NCBI GenBank assembly: GCA_019925095.2
Contig: CM034397.1
Location: 4,359,763-4,423,762 of the forward strand
Length of the DNA stretch: 64,000 nt
Direction of reading: 5' to 3'
Source of the DNA: Dendrolimus kikuchii
Taxonomy: Eukaryota; Arthropoda; Insecta; Lepidoptera; Lasiocampidae
The position numbers and the translations under genes are program-made. Within the stretch, counting starts at the first letter, position 1; each line of letters opens with the position of its first letter. The notes below the pieces were generated by a model that had not been told where the DNA came from, ran no database searches, and worked only from the letters and a program-made list of their open reading frames with translations. Shown here piece by piece: positions 1 to 9,622 of the stretch.

Positions 1-420
1 ACCTTATAAGATATCGAAATAAAACATATTATTACACGTACGTACATATACGTTTTTGTTTTTAAATTGACGTGTACTCAAATATTTGTATGACCATGTT
101 AAGGTCTAATACAGTGAGAACATTTGACTTTGTTCCCATCTTATGAACAATTATTACCTGTATTTTTATAACTAAAGATTCAATCATTAATTCAAGTAAA
201 AAATCTTATCAAAGATCAGACGTTTCAATCGTCAGATAAAAGATATCACTTGAATTAATTATAATCTGACTGAAATTAAAAGTAAACCAATTCATCTGTT
301 TTATTCATGCAACTGTCATTTTTATTTTTCCATGTCGTATTTTATCCTATAAATAATTTTTATCTGCTGATTCAAAAATCGGCCCTTAGTCAAATATATT
401 AATGCCTTTCAGAACATATT
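1..420. other. AT-rich stretch, nothing recognised
   Basis: AT-rich sequence with stop codons in all frames. I see no repeat shared with the rest of the window and no splice-flanked open frame. Confidence 0.5.
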
Positions 421-654
421 CAAGACAAACTTTCAGACAGACAGACGAAATCATATCGCACTAATCGTTTTGCACTTCAAGTTCACAAAAATAACATCTC
501 TTACTTTAATCCCATTGTGAGAATTGCAAGATATTATAATGAGTTGGCAAGTAACAACACTGATCTTGATATGTTTGAAAATAGCTTCTCTAAATATTGT
601 AAACTATTAAAAAATATTCTTTTTTTTTTAATAATAAAAGCTTTTATTATTTAG
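421..654 (+). pseudogene. LINE reverse transcriptase C-terminal tail (relic)
   Basis: A frame without an ATG runs open from about 421 to a TAG near 652. It reads like the tail found at the C-terminus of many insect non-LTR retrotransposon ORF2 proteins: basic residues, then SYFNPIVRIARYYNELASN, then an acidic stretch DLDMF. It ends in a T-run and a LINE-X 3' fragment follows. No catalytic motif is present, so this is a 5'-truncated copy. The clade cannot be fixed from the tail alone. Confidence 0.5.
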
Positions 655-734
655 TCTAAATAATGAAGTATAAATTATATACACGCAGACTATACAAAAA
701 AACAAATAAATATTTAAAAATAAACTAAATTATA

Positions 735-830
735 AATAAATTAATATAAAGTATGTAACAAATCGCTGCCGGAGAGAAGCGTGCCCAGAAGGCTGGCTGC
801 ATTGCCACGCTGTGTGGCAAATATTTTAGA
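735..830 (-). mobile_element. LINE-X 3' UTR fragment
   Basis: On the minus strand it carries the hallmark run of this family: a short direct element around 'gttgc', then 'gcagcca..cttctgggcacg', then 'gacagcgattt'. The same block occurs at 20777-21602, 29325, 30885, 45145, 45815, 51538 and 56565. This is the 3' end of an unassigned non-LTR retrotransposon. Confidence 0.6.
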
Positions 831-904
831 TTATTTATTTATTATTATTAATATTTTTAGGCCATAGATCTAAGTAGATAGGTGCACGCACGCGCGTGCG
901 TTAC

Positions 905-930
905 TGTGTGTGTGTGTGTGTGTGTGTATA
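905..930. repeat. (TG)n microsatellite
   Basis: About a dozen uninterrupted TG units immediately before a T-run and SINE-B copy 1. Confidence 0.9.
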
Positions 931-944
931 TACACTTTTTTTTT

Positions 945-1190
945 GACGGCCTCTGTGGTTGAGCGGGCTAAGCCTTTGCCGGCCTACCTCACTACAACGC
1001 AGAGGCTCCGGGTTCGATTCCTGGTATAGTAAATTTCGGAAACGTATTTTCTCCGTTATTTACTATGGTCTGGGTGTTTGGGATCGGCCCCAGAGTAGTC
1101 CGTTGTATATTACCCATAACACAAGCGTAACTTGCTTAATTTGGGGATATACAATGTGTGTGTTTGTCTGCCGATTATTATTATTATTAT
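945..1190 (+). mobile_element. tRNA-derived SINE (SINE-B copy 1)
   Basis: The 5' part has RNA polymerase III promoter-like boxes: a box A around 955-967 (tggttgagcggg) and a box B at 1010-1021 (gggttcgattcc). A unique body ending 'gggatatacaatgtgtgtg' and an (ATT)n tail follow. A second copy with the same body lies at 41745-41990. The two boxes plus two dispersed copies make this a SINE and not a tRNA gene; the acceptor stem does not close. Confidence 0.82.
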
Positions 1191-2280
1191 ATACACATAA
1201 GTGTTTACACCTGTTAAGTTTTATGTTTTTTCTGTCTGCACTTGTTTTGAATTGCAATCCAGATTGTTACGTTAGTGATTTAATCGTTTAATTTCTGTGG
1301 TTGTGATTTGTTTCGTGCATCAATAAATATTTTTTTTTTTTTATAAACGGTCATTTATGTTTAAGCGTTGTATAAATAGCCGTTTACGCATAAAGATTGC
1401 CTTTTAAAGTTTTTCATTTTCTTCTTGATCTTGCCCTCCCCAAATTTGCGCGACATATCCCGGTCTCCCATCTTTCTCATCCAGCCTCTGCCGGCGACCT
1501 TAAAGTTGTAATCCACTACAAATAAAAAACACGATCACAGCTTTTAATATTTGACTACAGAATTATAAGCAATATTCAAATGAATGATACTCCTTTATTT
1601 GATTTCTATTTAAAGTATATTTGAAACTTTACCATATTGATTTTTTCAGAATTCTTAATGAAAGAAAAGGAAGGTATTGTATTGTATAGTGCCACAAATT
1701 AAGTACGGAAATTATGATAAAGGATAGGTGCTATATGTAACTTATTGACTTTTTTCCCAGTACCTAGTACACTGTACGTAGTTGTGTGTGTGTGTGTGTG
1801 TGTGTGGGGGGGGGGGGGTTATTATTAGTCAGATCATGTAAAACACAATAATGTCCCTAATAACTTTGTTTAATGAAGTCTATTAGTTTGGGGGAAGATA
1901 CGAGCTTCTCAAGTTGTGAAAATTATGTTTCTCTAACTTCTGAACTACATTATATAAGAGAAAATTCACAAGAATTAAATCAAGGTAATATAGCTTCAAA
2001 ATTATTTTGAATGTAAAATATTTTAAACAATATCCTTTAAGTAGTTTTTGAGATACGGGGTATTAATGAGTTTTTGTCACCTCTACGAACGCTGTGTGGG
2101 TGGGTACTGTTAAGCACTTAAACTAATTTAGACCACTTCAAATGTTTTGGAATTCGTAAAATGATGTGCGCACTCGCGTCCTAATTTCTAAGGGCGCGTG
2201 TTCGAATCCTGGCCGGAATGCATGTACCCCTTATTCACGTTTTTGGAACTAATGTGTATATTGTTGCCATGACCTGACGG
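1191..2280. other. Intergenic stretch with small relics
   Basis: Mostly AT-rich without coding signal. The minus strand at 1420-1512 encodes GRGWMRKMGDRD, resembling the C-terminal tail of RTE-like elements (W-R-x-A-x-D-R) and too short to classify. Around 2190-2220 there is a box B-like 'gttcgaatcctgg' without a convincing box A. Confidence 0.35.
1783..1819. repeat. (GT)n followed by G-run
   Basis: About ten GT units run directly into a homopolymer of about fourteen G, unusual in this AT-rich setting. Confidence 0.9.
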
Positions 2281-2300
2281 TGAAAGAAAAAATCGAAATG

Positions 2301-2562
2301 TGTGCTGGGACACATAGTAGAAGTGAAATTTCAACGGTCAAGTGGAAAAACGAATGGCAACGGACAAGTGGCAAAACGAATCGCAACACAATTTTAACTT
2401 GAAGTTTTACGGGCAGGTTTTCAAATTGGACAAGTACATTAACAATCTGCCCGTAAAACTTCAAGTTAAAATTATGTTGCGATTCGTTTTGCCACTTGTC
2501 CGTTGCCATTCGTTTTTCCACTTGACCGTTGAAGTTTCACTTCTACTGTGTGTCCCTGGACA
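2301..2562. repeat. Large near-perfect palindrome, about 116-bp arms
   Basis: Bases 2301-2416 pair with 2447-2562 with only a few mismatches, leaving a 30-base spacer. Because of the symmetry both strands carry an open frame beginning MEKRMATDKWQNES, which is a mirror artefact and not two genes. The arms contain repeated 'caagtgg..aaacgaa' modules also seen at 7840-7910, so this belongs to a foldback-type element family. Confidence 0.9.
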
Positions 2563-2985
2563 CATTTAAATTTTTCGCAGGTTTACTGCAAATTATGATT
2601 TGGATAGGTTATTTATTTTACTAGCAGAAAGTGATGTCAGGAGCCTTAAGAACAGACGAGCGTGCATGACAAGAGTTATGAATGTCAAAGAAGCAAGTGA
2701 GCTGTGTAAGAATAAGCCTGAATGGCGCTCTGTTGTTCGTGCCTAACCCGCAAGGGAACTGGCGTGAAGTTATGTATGTATGTATGTGTGTATAATTTAT
2801 TTTATCAAACAAAAAAACTGAATTCGATCCGGAAGTAAAAAACGCATCCATGGTATATGTACTCTGAAATTATGCCGTCACTCACCACGTCTAGACTAAA
2901 TTTATGCCGCTCCTCCACTCGGCCGCAACGCTTTTTCGTGACAGAAATATTCAAAGACCCCCGTTTATATAGAAGTTTCACTTCA
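2530..2985 (-). mobile_element. Foldback-family element copy 1, interrupted by LINE-Z
   Basis: Reverse-complement counterpart of 7540-7990. Shared blocks run from 'gaagtgaaacttctatata' through 'cgggggtcttt', 'gtcacgaaaaa' and 'gaggagcggcataaattta' to 'cagtagaagtgaaacttc'. A LINE-Z tail (2622-2790) sits inside it, flanked by an approximate direct repeat 'atttatttta'. No coding capacity. Confidence 0.65.
2622..2790 (+). mobile_element. LINE-Z 3' end copy 1
   Basis: Encodes the last roughly 45 residues of the LINE-Z ORF (SLKNRRACMTRVMNVKEAS..., ending near ARELA) and then a (TATG)n tail. This copy has a stop (taa) where most copies read 'tac', so the final codons are broken. 'atttatttta' precedes it and recurs after the tail, a probable target duplication. 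Confidence 0.8.
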
Positions 2986-3004
2986 AAAATAAATAAAATG
3001 TGCA

Positions 3005-3160
3005 CATCAAGATAACCGACGCGACATGTTAAATCCGCCAATCCGCCTTGGACAAGCGTGGCGGGTATACTGTCCGGTACTCCATAAATAGAAGGCTCGA
3101 GTCCAGCAGTGGGACGTTTATGAGCTGTTTTTTATATTATAATAATTGCTTGATGGCATT
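3005..3160 (+). mobile_element. SINE-like repeat fragment ('cagcagtgggacgt' type)
   Basis: Contains 'gccttggacaagcgtgg', then 'ggctcgagtccagcagtgg' and 'gacgtttatgagctg', a motif set widespread in Lepidoptera. A related inverted piece lies at 61690-61800. Class uncertain. Confidence 0.45.
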
Positions 3161-3312
3161 CAACTTATACAAATGTCATAAGAAAATTTGACGGCATGAA
3201 ATAAGAGCTGTTTTATTTCTTACGTGTACGCTCAGACGAAATAAAAGTATAGACGGAGCCACGTGTCAGTAAAGCGTAGCATTAAAAAAAAAGTGTACGT
3301 AAACTTATGTAA

Positions 3313-3900
3313 TACTAGTTTCTGCCCGCGACTTCGTCCGCGTGGAATAGTTACTTTGGGCTAACGCTAACTTAGCTGCGATATTGTTTTAAAACTGCGA
3401 TATCTCCTAAGAGATTCATTGAAATCGAATGATGTAAATGCCAATTTTGTTTTAAATTAAATACTTGTGATGAATAACGTATTTATTTAGATTAATATCA
3501 TATTTATAAATATACCTTTGCAAATAATGTATTAGATTTAGAACAAATTTGGTTAGCATAAAAAAGGTTATAGCGAGCCAACCTTAAAAGATAGACATGC
3601 TGTCACGGATTTTTTTTAGAACTTAAAAGGGAACAATTCTGTCACACATGTTTTTTGCGAAACTTTAACCGCAGCGCACGCAGCGGAAGCTCTCAAAAGG
3701 AAAATACCCCCGATTTTGAAACATTCTTCATTGGTGCTCCGCTCCTATTAGTCTTAGCGTGATGATATATAGCTAATAGCCTTCATTGATAAATGGGCTA
3801 TCTAACACTGAAACAATTTTTCAAATCAGACCAGTAGTTCCTGAGATTAGCGCGTTCAAGCAAACAAACAAACAACAAGCTTTATATATTAAGTATAGAT
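3313..3900 (-). mobile_element. Non-autonomous Helitron-like element
   Basis: On the minus strand it begins 'tctatacttaatatataaa', continues with a segment typical of these elements (a phrase coding-like for 'W..D'), and ends 'gtggacgaagtcgcgggcag' and CTAG at 3314-3317. TC at the start, CTAG at the end and no inverted repeats are Helitron hallmarks. No Rep/helicase ORF. Confidence 0.65.
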
Positions 3901-3967
3901 ACACATGATTTGCGTTTTATAATATATTAATAATGTATCCGCTGGAAACCATTGTATCTTTATCTAT

Positions 3968-4294
3968 ATATCTATACATATAATAAATCTGTAGAGGTCA
4001 AATTTCTCTAAAATGAAAAAAAGAAAAAAATCCTAAAAACCGAGTCAGGGGGATGTAAGAAGTGAAATAGAACTAATTTAGATTTTTTTTAAAATTTTTT
4101 GTTTCCTTGTTTGTCTGTGTGGTTGTACAGGCTAATCTCCGAAAAGACTGGACCGATTTAAATGAAATTTTGTATGGTGGTAGCTTATATCCCTGGTCAA
4201 CATATAGGCTACTTTTAATCCCGAAAAATTAAAGAGTTCCCGTGGGATAGTTAAAAAACCGCACCACGCGGACGAAGTCGCGAGCATCAGCTAG
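3968..4294 (+). mobile_element. Non-autonomous Helitron-like element
   Basis: Starts near 'tctatacatataataaatct' and ends 'gacgaagtcgcgagcatcag' plus CTAG at 4291-4294. It contains the conserved 'gactggaccgatttaaatg' segment shared with other Helitron-like copies in the window. The next element starts with no spacer. Confidence 0.7.
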
Positions 4295-4413
4295 TCTATA
4301 CTAATATTATAAAGAGGTAAGATTTGTATTTTTGTATGTTTATAACGAATAAACTCAAAAACTACTGGACTGATTTTAAAAATTATTTCACTATTACATT
4401 GCTAAATTATTCC
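4295..4413 (+). mobile_element. Helitron-like element, 5' part only
   Basis: Begins 'tctatactaatattataaag' immediately after the CTAG of the preceding element. The 5' end matches the copies at 56209, 60033 and 61047. It is cut off by SINE-A at about 4414. Confidence 0.7.
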
Positions 4414-4580
4414 AGCGTGCTGCCGGCCTCGAAGGAAAAACTGGAACCTGGCTATTGAGGCGGGCATATACCCTATCACCTGGTTGTGGGTTGTTTTGTC
4501 GCGGCACACACACGAGAGGCTCCTCGGCGGCAGGAATTAGTATTCCTTTTCCGTTCCTGCACGGAGAAACTTACATACTA
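4414..4580 (-). mobile_element. SINE-A fragment
   Basis: Shares the 'actggaacctggctattga', 'cctatcacctggttgtgggt' and 'ccgttcctgcacgg' blocks with the full SINE-A copies. The middle is deleted and the 3' half is missing. Confidence 0.65.
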
Positions 4581-5228
4581 AAACCATGTTGTGATTGTGC
4601 ACAAAGGGCGGTTTCATCGCTTAAAAGGGATCTCTTCCAGACAACCTCAGAAATTTATTTTGCTATTTGTCAGATTCATAACACAAGTCTGCGAAAGCGG
4701 CCGCCTTAGGCCTTCTATTCGGTTTTTCGAAACCAGCCAAAAATACCTTGATTTAAATAATTTTAATTCTAACATAAACATTACTTAAGTTGAATAGTTG
4801 TTGAGCATAACAACTTAACTTAATTCTATACTCAACAGTTCTAAGTGATGTTCTTTTTAACCAATGCGATTAATTAATGTAGGTATTGATGGATATACAA
4901 ACTTTTTGTATATATTAAATTTAAATTTAATATTGGAATGCGTGGCTGTCTTAAGTTGTTTCTGCCACCATTGAAGTAACACTCGAAAATATATCTCGTA
5001 ACAACGTAGACCTCTCGTGGATTTATTAATCGCGACTCCTTAGCCCCCAACAGGTATTACCTTTGGTAGACAATATTGTATAACAAAAATTCGAATCGTT
5101 TTGGTATAACGCCAAAAGGAAGGTTTGCACTGAAAATCAGCGTTGTGTGGGATATAATTCCGGCACAGCGATAAGCTGAGTTTAAACCTTCTTTGCTGAA
5201 AATGCGGCGTAGACATTCTCACTCTCGT
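4581..5228. other. Intergenic, nothing recognised
   Basis: AT-rich, with no coding exon signal. The phrase 'ctttgctgaaaatgcggcgt' (5190-5212) recurs near 30806, so part of this is an unclassified repeat. Confidence 0.35.
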
Positions 5229-5527
5229 TTTGGAACGAAGTTCCTTATCGCGCGTTGTGAAAGGGGGCTAGATGGAAAAAATTCTTACGAAAAGTTGTCA
5301 CGACACTTTTTGCTATAGTAAGCTATCAACTTTAATGCAATGAAATAAAATCTAAAATATCAATTAGTGTAATAATATACGCTGTTTTTGATACTATTTG
5401 TTTGTTTATGTATTTCTTTCTATACATAGGTTTTTGATAAAATTTCGATGGTTTTCGATGCTTATCGACACAGTTTTTGAGACGTTTTGAGAATTTTTAA
5501 GACATTTTAGGAGAACTTCGTTCCAAA
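5229..5527. mobile_element. MITE with 'ttggaacgaagttc' terminal repeats
   Basis: The left end 'ttggaacgaagttcc' and the right end 'gagaacttcgttccaa' are inverted copies about 300 bases apart. The interior is AT-rich and non-coding. This is a short non-autonomous DNA transposon; the superfamily was not determined. Confidence 0.65.
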
Positions 5528-6056
5528 CCTGTGTCCCAAAGACACCTCATTAGTTTTTTTTTTAACGACACGTAAGCAATATAGACGTTGCTATTTCTTC
5601 GAATTAATTGTTTCTTTCATTCTGTTTATTTTATTAGTATTGTATTACGTGTAACACCTGTCTAAAGAGAGTTGTTTATTATAAAATTATTAATTACTTC
5701 CGAAATTGCTAATTAACCGTAAAAAGCAAATAGAAATGTCTTCGTATTTATACTATGGTTATAATGGTAATGGTGGTAATTGAATGGAAATATCCATTTT
5801 TCTTTTATTCAAAATGTTTCTTAAATGCGATTCAGCTGGCAGATATCGTTCAGAAGTATGATTAAACTTGATACAATACCATATTTTTCACTACTATAAA
5901 CTATGCAGAGCGATTCTAAAAAGGTAATTTTGGATGTATAATTACATATATTACATACATATATGGGACCTTTTATGGTCGGTTTCTATATCTTACCAAC
6001 AGTTCAATTGCTTTATTTTATTAGGTTAAAATTTAACATCAACTCTGTACAAGTTT
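5528..6056. other. Intergenic, nothing recognised
   Basis: AT-rich, with no open frame of note and no shared repeat seen. Confidence 0.4.
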
Positions 6057-6377
6057 TATCTGTGCAGGAACGGAGAAAGAATACAATTTTCCTGCGGCGG
6101 GGCGGTCTGTCGTAAGAGGCGACAAAACAACCCACAGCCAGGTGGTAGGGCATTTGCCCGACTGGACCGCTACCACCCCTGGTCTAAAGTATGTCGCCAT
6201 AACAACCATGAGTTGTGTTCCGGCATTAGCGATCAGGTTCCAGTCTCCCTTAAGAGAGCAGCAGCGCATTTGTAGCACCTTTGGTGTTGCAAATGCCTAT
6301 AGGCGATGGTAACCGCTTTCCATCAAGTGGGCCGTCTCTCTGTCTGCTGAGCTCCTGCAATAAAATAAAAAAAGTTT
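6057..6377 (+). mobile_element. SINE-A, near full length
   Basis: Runs from 'tgtgcaggaacggagaaaga' through 'gtcgtaagaggcgacaaaac', 'ccaggtggtagggcatttgc' and 'accgctttccatcaagtggg' to 'ctcctgcaataaa' and an A-rich tail. At least ten copies in both orientations lie in this window. The last 95 bases resemble the 3' end of the jockey-like LINE at 19555-20200, suggesting a borrowed LINE tail. No protein is encoded. Confidence 0.8.
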
Positions 6378-6379
6378 AA

Positions 6380-6434
6380 TGTCAAATTTCTACCGGTCGT
6401 AATGCAGTCACATTACCACCGGTAGAAATTTGAC
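6380..6434. repeat. Short hairpin, 17-bp arms
   Basis: 'gtcaaatttctaccggt' and its exact reverse complement flank a 21-base loop just after the A-tail of SINE-A. Confidence 0.8.
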
Positions 6435-6821
6435 AATTTGACCTTCTGTTAAACCATGAAGGAATAGTAAGAATGACAATGATCCAGTACAAAGGTAACT
6501 TGGAAAAACCGAACATACACCCTTTTCTTTGTAGAGATAAAGGGATGATACATATTATAATGCACTATAAACTAATATAAAAAGAACTATCTAAAATAAA
6601 ACTAAATTACAAACTAAACTACTTTAAAAATATATATGACCTGAAAATAAATATTTATATACACAAATTAAAAATAAAGGGCGAACCATATCATTGTTGG
6701 TATCCTTGTACTACGATAGCCACCCTATTAATTCATTCATTACATTAAGAAATCTTAATAATTTTCATATTGTAATAATATAATGCTAAAAAGCTACTAA
6801 ATCCGAATGAAAATAAACTTA

Positions 6822-7265
6822 ATATTTTCATAAGTTTTCGCGACTTGTATACATAATAAAACTACGTTTTAACGGTTAACGTACAACGTACACAAACCAA
6901 CTTGACTGATAATTACTTTTATTTTTCCTTCTACCCCTTTTAATATTATATAAAATTATTAGAGCTAGGCATGTTTGCTGAAGAGTTTCTTGCGCCGCTT
7001 CTTCTCTTCAAGCCATAACATGTTGCAAAGCGGTAGTAAATTAGATTAGGCTCCCATAGAGTAAATAATAACCATAAACAAAATTAAAATTAAATAATTA
7101 AAATTAACAAGTTGGCGGTAGGCTAAATAAAACTTTAACAATACTCGTTGACACTTGACATCTTTGTCTTCCGTGATCACGGCCACTGAAAAGTGGCCGA
7201 AACGTCGGAAAAACCAAAATCAAATAAAATTACCGCGCTTAAAACCGTTAAAACGTAGTTTTATT
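6822..7265 (+). mobile_element. Penelope-like element (PLE) relic, copy 2
   Basis: The ends are inverted: 'aataaaactacgttttaacg' at the left and its complement at the right. The interior matches the 3' noncoding part of the copy at 37113-37872, including 'cgacgtttcgg' on the opposite strand and a 'ggccac..gtggcc' hairpin. It is flanked by a perfect 15-base direct repeat, 'atgaaaataaactta' at 6807-6821 and 7266-7280, showing a real insertion. The coding region is absent. Confidence 0.75.
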
Positions 7266-7319
7266 ATGAAAATAAACTTATTAACGAGTTTCGATTGATT
7301 AATTTGGTTTATTGAAATA

Positions 7320-7340
7320 CTGTGTGTGTGTGTGTGTGTT
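7320..7340. repeat. (TG)n microsatellite
   Basis: About ten TG units just after the PLE copy. Confidence 0.9.
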
Positions 7341-7539
7341 AAATAATAAAACATCAAAAAGCGCTAGAAAAATAACCCATGCTACGTTTTAGCTCAAGGC
7401 CACCGAAAGCCGCAGACAGGCCCATGTGAGCCCCTGTGACACATAAACATGTACGTAGGTCCAGCTGCCTCATACTATCGTTGCCGTCATGTTGTAGACC
7501 GATGGATAGAAGCCGAAGAAGGTGATATAGCTTTTTTTT

Positions 7540-7990
7540 GAAGTGAAACTTCTATATAAACGGGGGTCTTAGGATTTTTCTGTCACGAAAAATCGTTACG
7601 GCCGCGTGGAGGAGCGGCATAAATTTAGACTAGACGTGATGACATGCGGCATAATTTTAGAGTATACTATATATGCCTTGTTGGTTGCGGATCGAATTCA
7701 GTTTTTTTGTTTGATAAAATAAAATATGTTTAAATAAAAAATGCATTCATTAAAATGTACCTAACCTAACCAAATCATAATTTGCAGTAAACCTGCAAAA
7801 AATCGAAATGTGTGCAGGGACACAGTAGAAGTGAAACTTCAACGGACAAGTGGAAAAACGAACCGCAATGGACAAGTGGAAAAACGAATGGCAGCGGATG
7901 AGTGGAAAATCGAATCACTACAAAATTTTAACTTGAAGTTTTACAGGCAGCTTTTCAAATTGGACAAGTACATTAACAATCCTTTTCTTT
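7540..7990 (+). mobile_element. Foldback-family element copy 2
   Basis: Uninterrupted version of the element at 2530-2985. It begins 'gaagtgaaacttctatata', carries 'gaggagcggcataaattta', and runs into the 'caagtggaaaaacgaa' modules of the 2301-2562 palindrome on one side only. It shows what copy 1 looked like before the LINE-Z insertion. The 77-codon frame at 7810-8043 is a reading of these modules, not a gene. Confidence 0.6.
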
Positions 7991-8395
7991 TTAAATCTCT
8001 ACGGACTTCAAGTTCCGTACCCTTTTTTTACAATTTAATTTAGGAAAAACTTTTTTTGTTATTGTGTGTCACATTTCATGAGCCTATGTTTATGTTGTGG
8101 CATGTGTATCTTAAGAATAATTCATTATATTAATTTATTCTAATTTTAATACTAAACTTATACTAATGTAGAGTGTATCTGTTACATGCTGGTGTTGTGA
8201 GGATGTGCATGTGCAGTGTGTACCTTATTTGAAGGTGATATAGTTGGGATTTAGGAGATTTTCAATAATTCCTTATTGCAAACTATTCATAATTGGGTAG
8301 ATAGGGAACGTGCACGAACTATAGGTGGCAGTACAAATCGATACGAGGGCCACAGTGCAGTTTAAAAAAGATACTTACATACATAGCCTAACTTA
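7991..8395. other. Intergenic, nothing recognised
   Basis: AT-rich with GT-rich patches, no supported feature. Confidence 0.4.
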
Positions 8396-8575
8396 TATAA
8401 AAAAAAACACTGTTCCCAAAGAGATAGCCGAATATAAAAGACGGCGCTCCCACCGCATTTTACTGGTATCACTGTTGCAAATATGTCGCCGTGGCAACGA
8501 CAGTGACAGTGACAGTGACAGATGCTCTCAGTAGTAGTTCCACCTGTCGCTTTAGATGGCCTTACGGGTATTGAC
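8396..8575 (+). repeat. Dispersed repeat P, copy 1
   Basis: Shares the order 'actgttccc..gagatag.cgaat', 'ggcgtccc', 'cgttttat', 'ttgcaa' and 'atggcaacg' with 19060-19390. It includes four GTGACA-type units at 8500-8522. Helitron-like context is possible but no ends were resolved. Confidence 0.45.
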
Positions 8576-9107
8576 GAGTACTATTAGGTACTTTGAAATA
8601 AAAATGGAGTTCTACATTTCTAAGAATTATAACATGCCCACTTCATGACGTACCTATCCTTTTATAACGCAAGCTAAGCCGGGGGTAAACTGGTTTTACA
8701 ATAAATTACATACAATATTTGTATTCATAAATGGGCGGGCGTTAAAATATCTTGCTATTATCTTAGTTTTAATATATCATGCTCAAAATAATCTTGACGT
8801 CATCACTCGCTACGTTCGTACAAAATTTAGGAGGCTGCTACATTTTGTAAGACGATAAAAATTGTCGCATGCCTGGTTCCTGTATCTTATTATTCATTCT
8901 CTTGTATTACCATAGGAAGAAAGATGACATTACTTATCCACATAAGTTCTATAACTTGTCTCAAATTTTAATTGATACTAATGGAAATGAACGGTTAGTA
9001 AGATATAGGAGCCGACCACAAGTTGATTTGACTGTCAACTACCCTATTGTCATAAAAAAAATCAAAACAGGCTCTTTATTAAGTATTTATGAAGGGACGT
9101 CTTAAGT
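8576..9107. other. Intergenic with one unsupported short ORF
   Basis: A 78-codon frame at 8869-9105 (MPGSCILLFILLYYHRKKDD...) has a hydrophobic start but no recognised family, no splice context and no copy elsewhere. I do not call it a gene. Confidence 0.3.
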
Positions 9108-9388
9108 GTATTAGGCGTCGGGGCACGAGAATCAGTATTGTTGGGGGAGACCCACCATCCCGCGGCCAATGGAGAGGCTCTCCCATAGCGAGGGATGAGC
9201 CACGTCAGCTAGGGCTGCGGCGTTGGTCACGGCCAGTTCTCGTGGCCCTGGCATATGTTGTCAGCAGGAACACCGGTATGTTTAGTGCGTATTCGGGCAA
9301 AAATCCGGCGATTCCCACACTACCCCGCTTTTAAACATGTCCCCGAGCAGTGGGGTGTCCGCAAACGGATTGACCTCGAAAAAAGGCT
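9108..9388 (+). mobile_element. Retroposon family W, copy 1
   Basis: GC-rich block with 'gcaggaacaccggtatgttt', 'gtattcgggcaaaaatccgg', 'aaacatgtccccgagcagtg' and 'gggtgtccgcaaacgg', then an A-run. Copy 2, split by a MITE, is at 47625-48285. The minus-strand insert at 20876-21228 ends similarly. Probably a LINE 3' end or derived SINE. Confidence 0.5.
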
Positions 9389-9396
9389 ACTTAAGT

Positions 9397-9622
9397 GCCT
9401 TCCATAAATAAAGTCACACGTTTCGGAGGAGATCGACGAATTGTGACAAGGGGTGGGAGGGTTCTTAAATTTAATGACGTCACATTTCAAAATATAATAT
9501 ATTTAAGATTTAAAACACGAAATTTGAACTATTAACAAAAAACCTGTGACCAGCTGTGACATGGTCGGAGGAGGGGTAAAAAAAACGTGAAATTCGCGTG
9601 ACGTAATTTGTGGATGACCCCC
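9397..9622. mobile_element. MITE T copy 1 ('acgtaatttgtggatg' ends)
   Basis: The inverted ends resemble 'ggccatccayaaattacgt'. The right end reads 'gtgacgtaatttgtggatga'. The interior 'gtgacaaggggtgggaggg' and 'gtgaccagctgtgacatgg' match copy 2 at 43555-43850. Such elements are common in insects. Confidence 0.6.

Noticed and set aside
945..1030. tRNA gene suggested by box A/box B
   Set aside because: No closing acceptor stem, a second dispersed copy with the same non-tRNA body, and an (ATT)n tail: a SINE.
2249..2569. Two overlapping ORFs on opposite strands beginning with the same residues
   Set aside because: They are mirror readings of the palindrome at 2301-2562, not genes.
7755..7780. 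Two CCTAA units, possible interstitial telomeric repeat
   Set aside because: Only two units; no array.
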